64,000 nt of DNA. Origin: Breoghania sp. L-A4 (GTDB lineage: Bacteria; Pseudomonadota; Alphaproteobacteria; Rhizobiales; Stappiaceae). Position numbers and translations under genes: made by a program. Location of the stretch: the NCBI RefSeq assembly GCF_003432385.1, contig NZ_CP031841.1, positions 186,001-250,000 on the forward strand, in the 5' to 3' direction. Numbering within the stretch: the stretch's first letter is position 1; every line of letters starts with the position of its first letter. Below are positions 38,808-48,888 of the stretch, in pieces. The notes beneath the pieces are model-generated. The model worked only from the letters and a program-made list of their open reading frames with translations, searched no databases and had not been told where the DNA came from.

Positions 38808-39569
38808 TCACATCGAGGCGCCATGCAGATAGGCCGCGCCGATGATCGGACCGGGGCGGCCGTTGTCTTCCACCTGCACCAGCACGGCGCAGCCGTCGGC
38901 GCCCGACTTGAGGATCTCGGATTTCGGCAGCTCGATCACCGCCGCCTTGCGCTTCCACATGCCCACGACTTGCATCGTGCGCACCACATTGTGATAGGTG
39001 ATCGTCCGGCCGCGGTTCTCGCCGCGCTTGATCACGACGTCCTTGGCGCGGTCGAAGAGCACCAGCCACACGGTCGCCATGGCGGCATCGGTGGCATCGC
39101 CCGCCGCGCCAATATCCACGGCCAGCGAATCGGCGGTCATGTGGGCGCCCACGCGGACCGGCAGCCCGCCGCCGATCCGGATCGCCGTGTGGATGCCGTT
39201 TGCGTTGCTGCCCACCACGTGGCGGCGGCCGTTGACAACCACCTGCGGCGTGTAGACGGCCCGGTCGCCCCGGGTCTCGGCGTAGGCGCGCTGGCGGGCG
39301 CTGTTGTCGGAGCTGGCCAGGGTGTCCTTCCAGCCGAGATAATCCCAGTAGTCGACCGGCAGCGACAGAACCACATAGTCGTCATTCTCGCTGAGGTCGC
39401 CGATCAGCCGGTCGGCCGGCGGACACGACGAGCACCCCTGGCTTGTGAACAGCTCGATCACGGCTTTCGGAGCCTCATGCGAGGCGGTGTCGGAACCGGC
39501 CGCGGCGGGGTGGCAAGCGAACGCCAGACCAAGCGTTGCCGCGATCATGCGGACTGTCGTCAACGCCAT
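38808..39569 (-). CDS. DUF1223 protein, thioredoxin-like, secreted
   Basis: 253 residues. A signal peptide (MIAATLGLAFACHPAAAG) is followed by a DUF1223 domain: AVIELFTSQGCSSCPPADRL with CxxC cysteines 46 and 49, then YWDYLGWKDTLAS and YTPQVVVNGR, the cis-Pro region. The fold suggests a periplasmic thiol oxidoreductase. It lies downstream of the ccm genes on the same strand, but about 170 bases of spacing makes a shared operon doubtful. Confidence 0.85.
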   Translation of the reverse strand: MALTTVRMIAATLGLAFACHPAAAGSDTASHEAPKAVIELFTSQGCSSCPPADRLIGDLSENDDYVVLSLPVDYWDYLGWKDTLASSDNSARQRAYAETRGDRAVYTPQVVVNGRRHVVGSNANGIHTAIRIGGGLPVRVGAHMTADSLAVDIGAAGDATDAAMATVWLVLFDRAKDVVIKRGENRGRTITYHNVVRTMQVVGMWKRKAAVIELPKSEILKSGADGCAVLVQVEDNGRPGPIIGAAYLHGASM

Positions 39570-39742
39570 GTCGTTTCTCGTTTTCTGTCTGATTCCCGGT
39601 GCGGGAGCCCATTTTTTTGAACACGGGCGCACTTCAGTGAGCGGGACGATAGTATCGGCCCCGATCAATGAAAAGTCACGTTGGGGTGACAGAGTTAATT
39701 GGTGTTTTTACGAAGGGTAGCGCCGTTCCGGCGGCACGCCGT

Positions 39743-40345
39743 CTATGGCGTCGCGGCGAGAACCTTTTCGAGCTGCGGCAGGAACACGCTGCGATAGGAC
39801 TGCGGCGACAGCGGGCCGATGAACTTGTAGCGAATGCGGCCGTCCGCGCCGATGATGAACGTTTCCGGCACGCCGTACACGCCCCAGTCGATGGCCGCGC
39901 GGCCGTTCTCGTCGACGCCGACGCGCTCGTACGGATTGCCCAGCGAGCCGAGAAAGCGGCGCGCGTTCGGCCCCTTGTCCTTGTAGTTGATGCCGGTCAG
40001 GGCGATCCGGTCGTCGCGGGCCAGATCCATCAACAGCGGATGCTCGGCGCGGCAGGGCGCGCACCACGAGGCGAAGATGTTGACGACCGATACCCGGCCC
40101 TTCAGGTCGGCCGACGCAAGCCCGGGGACGGGCGCGCCGTCCCGCTCGAGCCCGTCGAGCGCCGGCAGAACGAACTCCGGCACGCTCTTGTCGATCAGCG
40201 CGGAGGGGATCGCGCTGGTATCCTTGCCGGAGCGCAACTGCACGAAAAACAGCACGGCGAGCAGGCCGAAGACGACAAGCGGCAGCAGCACCAGGACCGG
40301 AATCTTCCTGCGCGGAGGCGATGTCTTGTCCGTGGTGTCAGTCAT
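39743..40345 (-). CDS. ccmG: Thiol:disulfide interchange protein CcmG/DsbE
   Basis: 200 residues. One N-terminal membrane anchor (IPVLVLLPLVVFGLLAVLFF) leads to a periplasmic thioredoxin fold with the active site NIFASWCAPCRAEHP (Cys95, Cys98) and the family loop GVYGVPETFIIG. It keeps apocytochrome c cysteines reduced for heme ligation. The ATG overlaps the ccmD stop as ATGA. Confidence 0.94.
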   Translation of the reverse strand: MTDTTDKTSPPRRKIPVLVLLPLVVFGLLAVLFFVQLRSGKDTSAIPSALIDKSVPEFVLPALDGLERDGAPVPGLASADLKGRVSVVNIFASWCAPCRAEHPLLMDLARDDRIALTGINYKDKGPNARRFLGSLGNPYERVGVDENGRAAIDWGVYGVPETFIIGADGRIRYKFIGPLSPQSYRSVFLPQLEKVLAATP

Positions 40346-40560
40346 GCTGTTCGTTCTCCGGCGGTCTGGTCTGCGGCAGCCTGCTCCCGTGCGGCCTTGC
40401 CGCGCGAGCGCCGTGTGATGCCGCGTGCCTCCAGATCGGAAAGTGCCCGTTTCTGCCGCCGCTGATCGGCGAGCACCCACACGATGACGCCGAGCACCAC
40501 TGCCAGCGAGATGGCATAGGACGCAAGAATATAGGCGGAATGGGGGCCGAGCGCGGTCAT
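40342..40560 (-). CDS. ccmD: Heme exporter protein CcmD
   Basis: 72 residues: a periplasmic start MTALGPHSAYILASY, one membrane helix (ISLAVVLGVIVWVLA) and a basic cytoplasmic tail. CcmD joins CcmABC and helps release holo-CcmE. Position between ccmC and ccmG confirms the call. Confidence 0.88.
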   Translation of the reverse strand: MTALGPHSAYILASYAISLAVVLGVIVWVLADQRRQKRALSDLEARGITRRSRGKAAREQAAADQTAGERTA

Positions 40561-40573
40561 GCGTATGCTCCGG

Positions 40574-41347
40574 TCATTGCGCGGGCGTCGCGTCGGCCGG
40601 CGCCATTGTCGACACGCCCGTCGACGCCGAGGCCTCACGCATCCGCAGCGCGCGGATCCGGCGGCGCAGGATTTCGTTGCGCATGGCCATCAGATGCAGC
40701 GTCAGAAACAGCAGCGTAAAGGCCAGCGTCATTACCAGCAGCGGCACCAGGATCGACGGATGCACCGTCGGGCCATCGATCCGCATGACCGACGCCGGCT
40801 GGTGCAGCGTGTTCCACCATTCCACCGAGAACTTGATGATCGGGATGTTGATGAAGCCCACCAGAATCAGGATCGCCGCCGCCTTGCCGGCGCGGATCGG
40901 ATCTTCGATGGTGCGCCACAGGGCGATCAGGCCCAGGTACATGATGAACAGCACCAGCACGGAGGTCAGCCGCGCGTCCCACACCCACCAGGTGCCCCAC
41001 ATGGGCTTGCCCCATAGCGAGCCGGTGACCAGCGACAGGAAGGTGAAGGCCGCGCCGAGCGGCGCCGCCGCCTTGGCGGAGACGTCGGCCAGCGGATGCT
41101 TCCAGACCAGCGTCCCGATCGCCGAGGCGGCCATCAGCGAGTAACAGAACATGCCGAGCCAGGCGAAGGGCACGTGAATGAACATGATCTTCACCGTGGC
41201 GCCCTGCTGATAGTCGTCGGGCGCCACGAAAAAGGTCAGGTAGAGGCCCACCGCGAAGGCGGCCACGGTCATGCCCGCGAGCCACGGAACAATCCGGTTC
41301 GCCAGCGCCAAAAAACGGGTCGGGTTTGCCAAGTCGATGAGTGCCAT
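40574..41347 (-). CDS. ccmC: Heme exporter protein CcmC
   Basis: 257 residues with six membrane helices and the tryptophan-rich heme-handling motif WGTWWVWDARLTSVLVLF near residue 120; the flanking His residues are in FIHVPFAWLGMF and TLHQPASVM. It loads heme onto CcmE at the periplasmic face. Thirteen bases separate it from ccmD. Confidence 0.95.
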   Translation of the reverse strand: MALIDLANPTRFLALANRIVPWLAGMTVAAFAVGLYLTFFVAPDDYQQGATVKIMFIHVPFAWLGMFCYSLMAASAIGTLVWKHPLADVSAKAAAPLGAAFTFLSLVTGSLWGKPMWGTWWVWDARLTSVLVLFIMYLGLIALWRTIEDPIRAGKAAAILILVGFINIPIIKFSVEWWNTLHQPASVMRIDGPTVHPSILVPLLVMTLAFTLLFLTLHLMAMRNEILRRRIRALRMREASASTGVSTMAPADATPAQ

Positions 41348-41415
41348 GGAACCGTTCTAAACCGGGAACGCGGCCGCATCAATGCGGCGATCCGCGCAGC
41401 CCATCGCTCGCCCCG

Positions 41416-42117
41416 TCAATCGGACGAGAACCTGAGTGCCGCGGCCGCCGCAAGCGGTCCGATCACCGCCGATATGAGGGTTAGCGCGCAGAGGATCAAG
41501 AAGGGCGTGCGGAACGGGACGGAGATGGAAATCGCCGCGGTCGCGGCACTCACGCCGAAGATCAGCACGGGAATCGTCAGCGGCAGCACCAGGATCGCCA
41601 GCAGCAGCCCGCCACGCCGCAGACTGACGGTCAGCGCCGCGCCGATGCCGCCGATCAGCGTCAGCGCCGGGGTGCCCACGAAAAGCGTTGCGGTGACCGC
41701 CGCGATGGCCATTGGCTCGAGATTGAGAAACACCGCCAGCAAGGGCGCGGCGATGACCAGCGGCAGCCCCGTGGCGGTCCAGTGCGCCAGGCATTTGACC
41801 AGCACCACCAGCTCCAGCGGCTGGCCGGACATCAGCAAAAGATCGAGCGAGCCGTCGTCGCGGTCAGCCTGAAACAGCCGGTCAAGCCCCAGCAGCGTCG
41901 CCAGCAGGGCGCCGATCCACAAAATCGCCGGGCCGATTCGCGCCAGCAGATTGAGGTCGGGGCCGATGCCGAAGGGGACCACCGTGATCACGCACAGAAA
42001 GAACAGCACGCCCATGAGGGCGCTGCCGCCGACGCGCACGGCGAGCTGCATTTCGCGCACGAACAGGCTCAGCATCGGTGAGCGCGTCGCCGGTGACGAA
42101 ACGGGCGGCACGCTCAT
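41416..42117 (-). CDS. ccmB: Heme exporter protein CcmB
   Basis: 233 residues with six hydrophobic segments. Family motifs include FVREMQLAVRVGG near the N terminus and LFQADRDDGSLDLLLMSGQP at about 83-102. It is the membrane partner of the CcmA ATPase. The start overlaps the ccmA stop as ATGA. Confidence 0.94.
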   Translation of the reverse strand: MSVPPVSSPATRSPMLSLFVREMQLAVRVGGSALMGVLFFLCVITVVPFGIGPDLNLLARIGPAILWIGALLATLLGLDRLFQADRDDGSLDLLLMSGQPLELVVLVKCLAHWTATGLPLVIAAPLLAVFLNLEPMAIAAVTATLFVGTPALTLIGGIGAALTVSLRRGGLLLAILVLPLTIPVLIFGVSAATAAISISVPFRTPFLILCALTLISAVIGPLAAAAALRFSSD

Positions 42118-42767
42118 GCGAAGGCCTCCTCGTCCGCGGGGTCGTCGCCGCCCGCTCCCGGTTGCATCCAGAGCGCCCGGGCGCCGTCGAGCGGCAGATC
42201 CGCGTGGGTGGCGGCAATGATCAGCCCGCCCGAGGCCAGGTGCTCCTGCATGATTGTGATCAACGCCTGTTCGGAGGCCGCGTCGAGCGCCGATGTCGGC
42301 TCGTCGAGCAGCCAGACGGGGCGATGAGAGACCAGAAGCCGCGACAGCGACAGCCGCCGGCGCTGGCCCGCGGACAGATAGGCGGCGGGCAGATGGGCGA
42401 TGTCGGCCAGCCCGACGCGATCCAGCGCCTGATCGACCGTGACAGAGGGATGGCCGTGAAAATCGCGCCAGAAGCCGAGATTCTCGGCCACCGTCATCGG
42501 CGTCTTGAGCGCATCGGAATGGCCGAAATAGTGGCAGCGCGCGCCGATACCCTCGGCCGCCTCTTCCTCACCGGTCCGTTCGATGCGGATCGTTCCTTCC
42601 GCCGCAGGCACCAGCCCGGCGATGGTGCGCAGCAGACTGGACTTGCCCACGCCATTGGGCCCGCGCACCAGCAAGGCTTCGCCGGCGAGGACCGAAAACG
42701 ACAGCTCCGCGAAGACCTGCCGTCCACCACGGTCCACGGCGAGTCGGTCGGCAACCAGCTTGAGCAT
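42114..42767 (-). CDS. ccmA: Cytochrome c biogenesis ATP-binding protein CcmA
   Basis: 217 residues of an ABC ATPase: Walker A RGPNGVGKSSLLR, signature LSAGQRRRLSLSRLL and Walker B VWLLDEPTSALD. It powers release of holo-CcmE with CcmB, C and D. I chose the ATG at 42767, with GGGAG five bases upstream; the longer frame adds an uninformative extension. It is the first gene of ccmABCDG; ccmE, F and H are elsewhere. Confidence 0.95.
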   Translation of the reverse strand: MLKLVADRLAVDRGGRQVFAELSFSVLAGEALLVRGPNGVGKSSLLRTIAGLVPAAEGTIRIERTGEEEAAEGIGARCHYFGHSDALKTPMTVAENLGFWRDFHGHPSVTVDQALDRVGLADIAHLPAAYLSAGQRRRLSLSRLLVSHRPVWLLDEPTSALDAASEQALITIMQEHLASGGLIIAATHADLPLDGARALWMQPGAGGDDPADEEAFA

Positions 42768-42930
42768 GTTTCTCCCGCGCGATGACACCGGCCAAGCGGC
42801 CGCCGGTGAGGGCGATTCAGACACTTGCGCGGCACATTGGCCCGCACCACTCCGGCCCGCAACGCGGGCGTGCGTCACCATGCCCGCGCCCGCGCATTCG
42901 TCAAGGGGCGGGACTTGAACGCACCTGAAT

Positions 42931-43392
42931 TCAGGGGCGAATCACGTTGGGCACGCCATCGACGCCCATGAAGATCGCCAGAATCCGCGTCGGCACGTCG
43001 CCGGTGGCCTTGCCGTTGTGCCACGTGTGGATGGCTTCCATGAAGGCGTCGCCGGCCTTGTAGACCTTGGTGATCTCCGTGCCGCCGGTCTCGTAGGTCA
43101 GCGTCACCTCGCCTTCCATGATGTAGCCATAGGTCGGCACCGGATGCATGTGGCGCCCGGTCGCCTCGCCGGGCTTCATGGTGACGATCAGCGACGACAT
43201 CTTCAGCGGACCAGACGGATAATGCAGAAGCTGGCCGATGTTCGTCTTGTCGCCTTCCAGAAGATCGATGACCCGTTTGTACTCGGCGCCGGCCGTTCCG
43301 GCGGTGTCCTTGGCGTCCTTGGCGGCGACCGGGACGGCGAAGCCCATGGCAAGGATGAGAGACAGAGCGGCGGCGCGACGATGCAGTCTCAT
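42931..43392 (-). CDS. Secreted cupin-domain protein
   Basis: 153 residues. A signal peptide (ALSLILAMGFAVPVAA) precedes one cupin barrel: motif 1 GRHMHPVPTYGYIMEGEV with two His and a Glu, and motif 2 YKAGDAFMEAIHTWHNG. Such single-domain periplasmic cupins bind a metal and usually a small ligand; function unknown. ATG 43392 has GGGAA upstream. It lies upstream of ccmA on the same strand, between it and the divergent acnA. Confidence 0.82.
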   Translation of the reverse strand: MRLHRRAAALSLILAMGFAVPVAAKDAKDTAGTAGAEYKRVIDLLEGDKTNIGQLLHYPSGPLKMSSLIVTMKPGEATGRHMHPVPTYGYIMEGEVTLTYETGGTEITKVYKAGDAFMEAIHTWHNGKATGDVPTRILAIFMGVDGVPNVIRP

Positions 43393-43857
43393 GAAAGCGT
43401 TCCCGAATCTTTGGACAATCATCCCCGCTTCATGCCCGAGAAAAGTTAAATATCGCTCGTTTTCCGGGCAATTTCGACAAAATCGGCCATTCGCCTTTCG
43501 TCACTCTGGAATGGCTCCAAAAAATTCGCTATAGGGCGGCAACTTCCGCCGGCGACCGGATGACACCGCCCAACGGGCTGCCCCTTCCGCGGCTTGCCGG
43601 CGCATCCGGCCCGGCGCGCAACGGGCCGTCAATGATTTCCGGTTATGTCGGCATCCTTGCCGGCCCGTCCTGTGGATCGATTATGGCTGAATTTCCCCAT
43701 TCAGACAAAGCGACCCATGGGCTCCATTGGCGAACCAGCTGATCTTGTGTACAATGGTGTACGATTTTACAGGATCAAGCCGCCAGGCAGATAAATCTCG
43801 TGTGGCGCTCCGCCGGTGGACGGGGGCCGCGCACGAACGTTAAAGGGATCGCCAGCC
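43393..43857. other. Non-coding region upstream of acnA
   Basis: 465 bases without a convincing gene. It must hold the divergent promoters of acnA and the cupin gene. About 100 bases before acnA lies a direct repeat, GTGTAC, AATG, GTGTAC, with a ten-base period (43747-43762), which would place two copies on the same helix face and may bind a regulator. Confidence 0.4.
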
Positions 43858-46539
<2,682 letters not shown>

Positions 46540-46578
46540 GGGCTTCGGGCTCAGGCCCGATGCTCGCGATAAATGAAA

Positions 46579-46604
46579 GGGCCGCCCATCGGGCGGCCTT
46601 TTTT
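46579..46604 (+). terminator. Rho-independent terminator of acnA
   Basis: GGGCCGCCC, ATC, GGGCGGCC and six T, 40 bases after the acnA stop codon. A strong classical terminator. Confidence 0.9.
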
Positions 46605-46610
46605 GCTTGC

Positions 46611-46637
46611 TTGACATTGGGACATTTTTGTCCCAAT
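46611..46637 (+). promoter_or_regulatory. Promoter and palindromic operator of hicAB
   Basis: A consensus -35 box TTGACA overlaps a perfect palindrome ATTGGGACA, TTTT, TGTCCCAAT (arms 9 bp, 46616-46637) about 90 bases before hicA. A single further half-site, TTGGGACA, lies at 47424-47431 just after the hicB stop. HicB-type antitoxins autoregulate through such palindromes in the promoter. Confidence 0.75.
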
Positions 46638-46727
46638 TTCACTACAAAGCTCACTAGAGGCTGATCCGAGAGGCACGGACTATGAGTCAAACGGTGTATG
46701 GACACTCTCCGCGACGGAGGAGAACAA

Positions 46728-46922
46728 ATGCCCTCTCGGGTTCAGTTTCTACGCGAGATTCGCGCGCTTGCTCGCGCGCGCAGTCTCTTTGTTAAGGTCG
46801 ATACCAAGAAGGGCAAAGGCAGCCATTTTCGTGTGAGGGTCGGTCAAAGAGTGACGACCATTCCAGAGAAGCTGTCGCCGTTGATGACAAGAATCATTCG
46901 AAAGCAACTTGGCCTCGATTGA
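46728..46922 (+). CDS. hicA: HicA family toxin
   Basis: 64 residues. The HicA dsRBD-like fold with the catalytic His is visible in KVDTKKGKGSHFRVRVG (His33), followed by TTIPEKLSPLMTRIIRKQLG. HicA cleaves mRNA or tmRNA in translation-independent fashion. GGAGGA lies six bases before the ATG. Located directly upstream of hicB as usual. The protein is basic, unlike its acidic partner, as expected for a toxin-antitoxin pair. Confidence 0.87.
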   Translation: MPSRVQFLREIRALARARSLFVKVDTKKGKGSHFRVRVGQRVTTIPEKLSPLMTRIIRKQLGLD

Positions 46923-46972
46923 GACAGTGCATCTGTTACGCGTCCCCTCTGGCAAAAGCCGAAGGCCTGTCC

Positions 46973-47419
46973 ATGTCCTACATCTACAAAGCCCTCCTCA
47001 CCCCCGATCCCGACGGCGGGTTTGTCGTGACGTTTCCAGACGTGCCCGAAGCGATCACGGGCGGGGAGACCCGCGCCAAAGCGCTGGAGATGGCCGAGGA
47101 CGCGCTCACGGTGGCGCTGCTCGGGCGTCTCGACGATGAGGCGGCCTTGCCGATCGCGGCGGCCAGCGGCGGCGCCCTGGTGTCGGTCGCGGTTCCAGCG
47201 CGTTTTGCAGCGAAAATCGCGCTGATCGAAGCGTTTCGCGCCGCGCAGGCCAAGGATCCGGCAATCAGCCAGAGCGAGCTGGCGCGCAAACTCGGCGTCG
47301 ACCACAAGGAAATCCGCCGCAGGCTTGATCCCGACCACAAGACCAAGCTGCCGGCTCTCGAAGAGACCCTGAAGGCGCTCGGCAAGCGCCTCGTCGTCAG
47401 CGTCGAGGACGCCGCCTGA
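46973..47419 (+). CDS. hicB: HicB family antitoxin
   Basis: 148 residues. The N-terminal half is the partially degraded RNase H-like HicB fold (YKALLTPDPDGGFVVTFPDV, then AITGGETRAKALEMAEDAL). The C-terminal third is a helix-turn-helix (ISQSELARKLGVDHKEIRRR) that would bind the palindromic operator. It neutralises HicA and represses the operon. GAAGG precedes the ATG by seven bases; 50 bases separate it from hicA. Confidence 0.9.
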   Translation: MSYIYKALLTPDPDGGFVVTFPDVPEAITGGETRAKALEMAEDALTVALLGRLDDEAALPIAAASGGALVSVAVPARFAAKIALIEAFRAAQAKDPAISQSELARKLGVDHKEIRRRLDPDHKTKLPALEETLKALGKRLVVSVEDAA

Positions 47420-47438
47420 CGATTTTGGGACATCGTTT

Positions 47439-47662
47439 TAAACTCTTCGCGTCATCCCGTGTCTGCGGCGCAGCGTGTGCGCCGCAGACACGGGATCGAT
47501 GCCGTGATGCTGCTATACGGGAACGCCATCGCGGATCCGCACTGCGTCGTAGCCCTTCGCACCGCCTCCCGTGCTGAGCCATATCGGCATCGATGCCGGA
47601 TCATGTCCGGCATGACGGATCGTCCGATGCCAGCCGCCAATCACCTCTCCCACGGGGAGAGG
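47439..47662. repeat. Intergenic repeat, copy 1 (left of the IS110 element)
   Basis: About 224 bases that match the copy at 49.5-49.7 kb in the same orientation with many substitutions. Best-conserved blocks are TAAAC..C.TCGCGTCATC at the start, CCGCCTCCCGTGCTGA, TATCGGCAT.GATGCCGGATC and the final CTCTCCCACGGGGAGAGG palindrome. It contains several hairpins and no convincing gene. Confidence 0.7.
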
Positions 47663-47700
47663 TCGCGCCGCAGGCGCGGGTGAGGGGCGCCGGACCATCT

Positions 47701-47880
47701 GTATCGCTGTGAGCTTTGCAGCCCCTTGCATGTTGTTTCCAGCGCAAATCGGCGATGATTTGTGCTGGCCGCGTGCGGATGGCCATCCGCACGCGGCCGG
47801 ATCGACGGGGCCGCGATCCCCTTGGTCGAGACCCGTGGGTGAGCCTGGTCCGCCGATCCCTTTGCGCCTGTTCTGAACAG
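47701..47880 (+). ncRNA. Candidate bridge RNA of the IS110 element
   Basis: Non-coding leader of the recombinase, about 180 nt, the length and position of the bridge RNA known for IS110-group elements such as IS621. It can form CCAGCGCAAATC/GATTTGTGCTGG with a six-base loop (47739-47768, one G-T pair), an overlapping perfect 16-bp-arm palindrome (47767-47798), and GGATCG/CGATCC (47799-47819). Guide loops have not been assigned; expression and pairing to target and donor are inferences. Confidence 0.5.
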
Positions 47881-48873
47881 ATGATTGGGAGCCAGACCCG
47901 CATGCAAGGCCAGATCCAGCCGCAAACACCCAGCGCACAGCCAGTCTACGTCGGCATCGACGTCTGTAAAGACCATCTCGACATCCACCTGCATCCCCTC
48001 GGGCACGGCCTGAGGCTCGCCAACGACCGCGACGGCGTGAGCCGGCTGAAGCGACTGCTGGCCCGACACGACGTCGCGCGCGTCGTGCTGGAGCCGACGG
48101 CCAGCTACCATCGGCTCGTCCACCGCTCGCTGGCCCAGGCCGGCTGGCCGGTGGCGGTCGTCAACCCGCTGCGCGCGCGGCTGTTCGCCGAAGTCCTCGG
48201 CAGCCGCGCCAAGACCGACCGCGTCGACGCGAAAATGCTGGCGATCCTCGGCGCGACGCTGGCCCCCCAGGCCACGCCGCCGGCGCCCGAAGCGCTCGAG
48301 GACCTGCGGGAGCTGGTGCATGCGCGCGCCGCCGCGACCCAGGAGCGCACCGCGCTCGCCAACCGGCTGACGGCCAGCCACGTCGCCGTCCTCAAGGCCG
48401 AGCTCAGGCGGCGGCTGGCCGGCCTCGACAGGCACATCGCGCGGCTGGCCCGCGAGATCGGGCGCCGCATCACCGACGATCCGGGGCTGGCGCGGCGCCA
48501 GGCCATCCTCACCTCGATCCCCGGCATCGGCGCCACCGTCGCCGCCGTGCTGATCGCCGACATGTCCGAGCTCGGCCAGCTCGACCGCCACGCCTGCGCC
48601 AGCCTGGCCGGCGTCGCCCCCCTCGCCAACGACAGCGGCGACATCCGGGGGCCGCGCCACATCAGGGGCGGCCGCGCCATGCCCCGCCGCGCGCTCTATT
48701 GGGCAGCGCTGTCCGCCGCCAGGTACAATCCCGACCTCGCCGCCTTCTACAAACGCCTGCGCGACAACGCCAAAAAACCCAAGGTCGCCCTCACCGCCGT
48801 CATGCGAAAGCTCATCATCCTCGCCAACACCCTGCTCAAGGAGGACAGACTGTGGACCCCAAAACACGCTTGA
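47881..48873 (+). CDS. IS110-family transposase (DEDD recombinase)
   Basis: 330 residues. The N-terminal RuvC-like domain has Asp27 in YVGIDVCKDHLDIHL, Glu71 in VVLEPTASYH, and Asp113/Asp116 in RAKTDRVDAKML, the DEDD set. A coiled-coil linker (about 135-200) leads to the C-terminal Tnp domain with IPGIGATVAAVLIADM and SLAGVAPLANDSGD, which contains the candidate catalytic Ser. ATG 47902, with GGGAG ten bases upstream, is an alternative start. No stop or frameshift interrupts it. The upstream rather than downstream non-coding segment points to the IS110 rather than the IS1111 group. Confidence 0.9.
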   Translation: MIGSQTRMQGQIQPQTPSAQPVYVGIDVCKDHLDIHLHPLGHGLRLANDRDGVSRLKRLLARHDVARVVLEPTASYHRLVHRSLAQAGWPVAVVNPLRARLFAEVLGSRAKTDRVDAKMLAILGATLAPQATPPAPEALEDLRELVHARAAATQERTALANRLTASHVAVLKAELRRRLAGLDRHIARLAREIGRRITDDPGLARRQAILTSIPGIGATVAAVLIADMSELGQLDRHACASLAGVAPLANDSGDIRGPRHIRGGRAMPRRALYWAALSAARYNPDLAAFYKRLRDNAKKPKVALTAVMRKLIILANTLLKEDRLWTPKHA

Positions 48874-48888
48874 CCTGAAACACAGATG

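Larger units (their letters stand above)
47701..48888 (+). mobile_element. IS110-family insertion sequence
   Basis: The boundaries are inferred: a CT dinucleotide lies immediately left (47699-47700) and immediately right (48889-48890), as expected for IS110-type insertion at a CT core, and CATCTGT around the left edge matches ACAGATG at the right end in inverse orientation. The 1.19-kb element has a 180-nt structured leader, one recombinase gene and about 15 bases after its stop. It is inserted between two facing copies of a CTCTCCC.GGGAGAGG palindrome. The gene is intact, so the element may be active. Confidence 0.62.

Noticed and set aside
43560-43742. 60-codon frame upstream of acnA
   Set aside because: No ribosome site, no family, Pro/Gly-rich start; probably chance.
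47767-47798. The 32-base palindrome as a transcription terminator
   Set aside because: No T-run follows on either strand and it lies before the recombinase gene, so it is better explained as part of the element leader.
47701-48888. Assignment to the IS1111 group
   Set aside because: That group carries its non-coding RNA downstream of the gene and has subterminal inverted repeats; here only about 15 bases follow the stop and the structured part is upstream.
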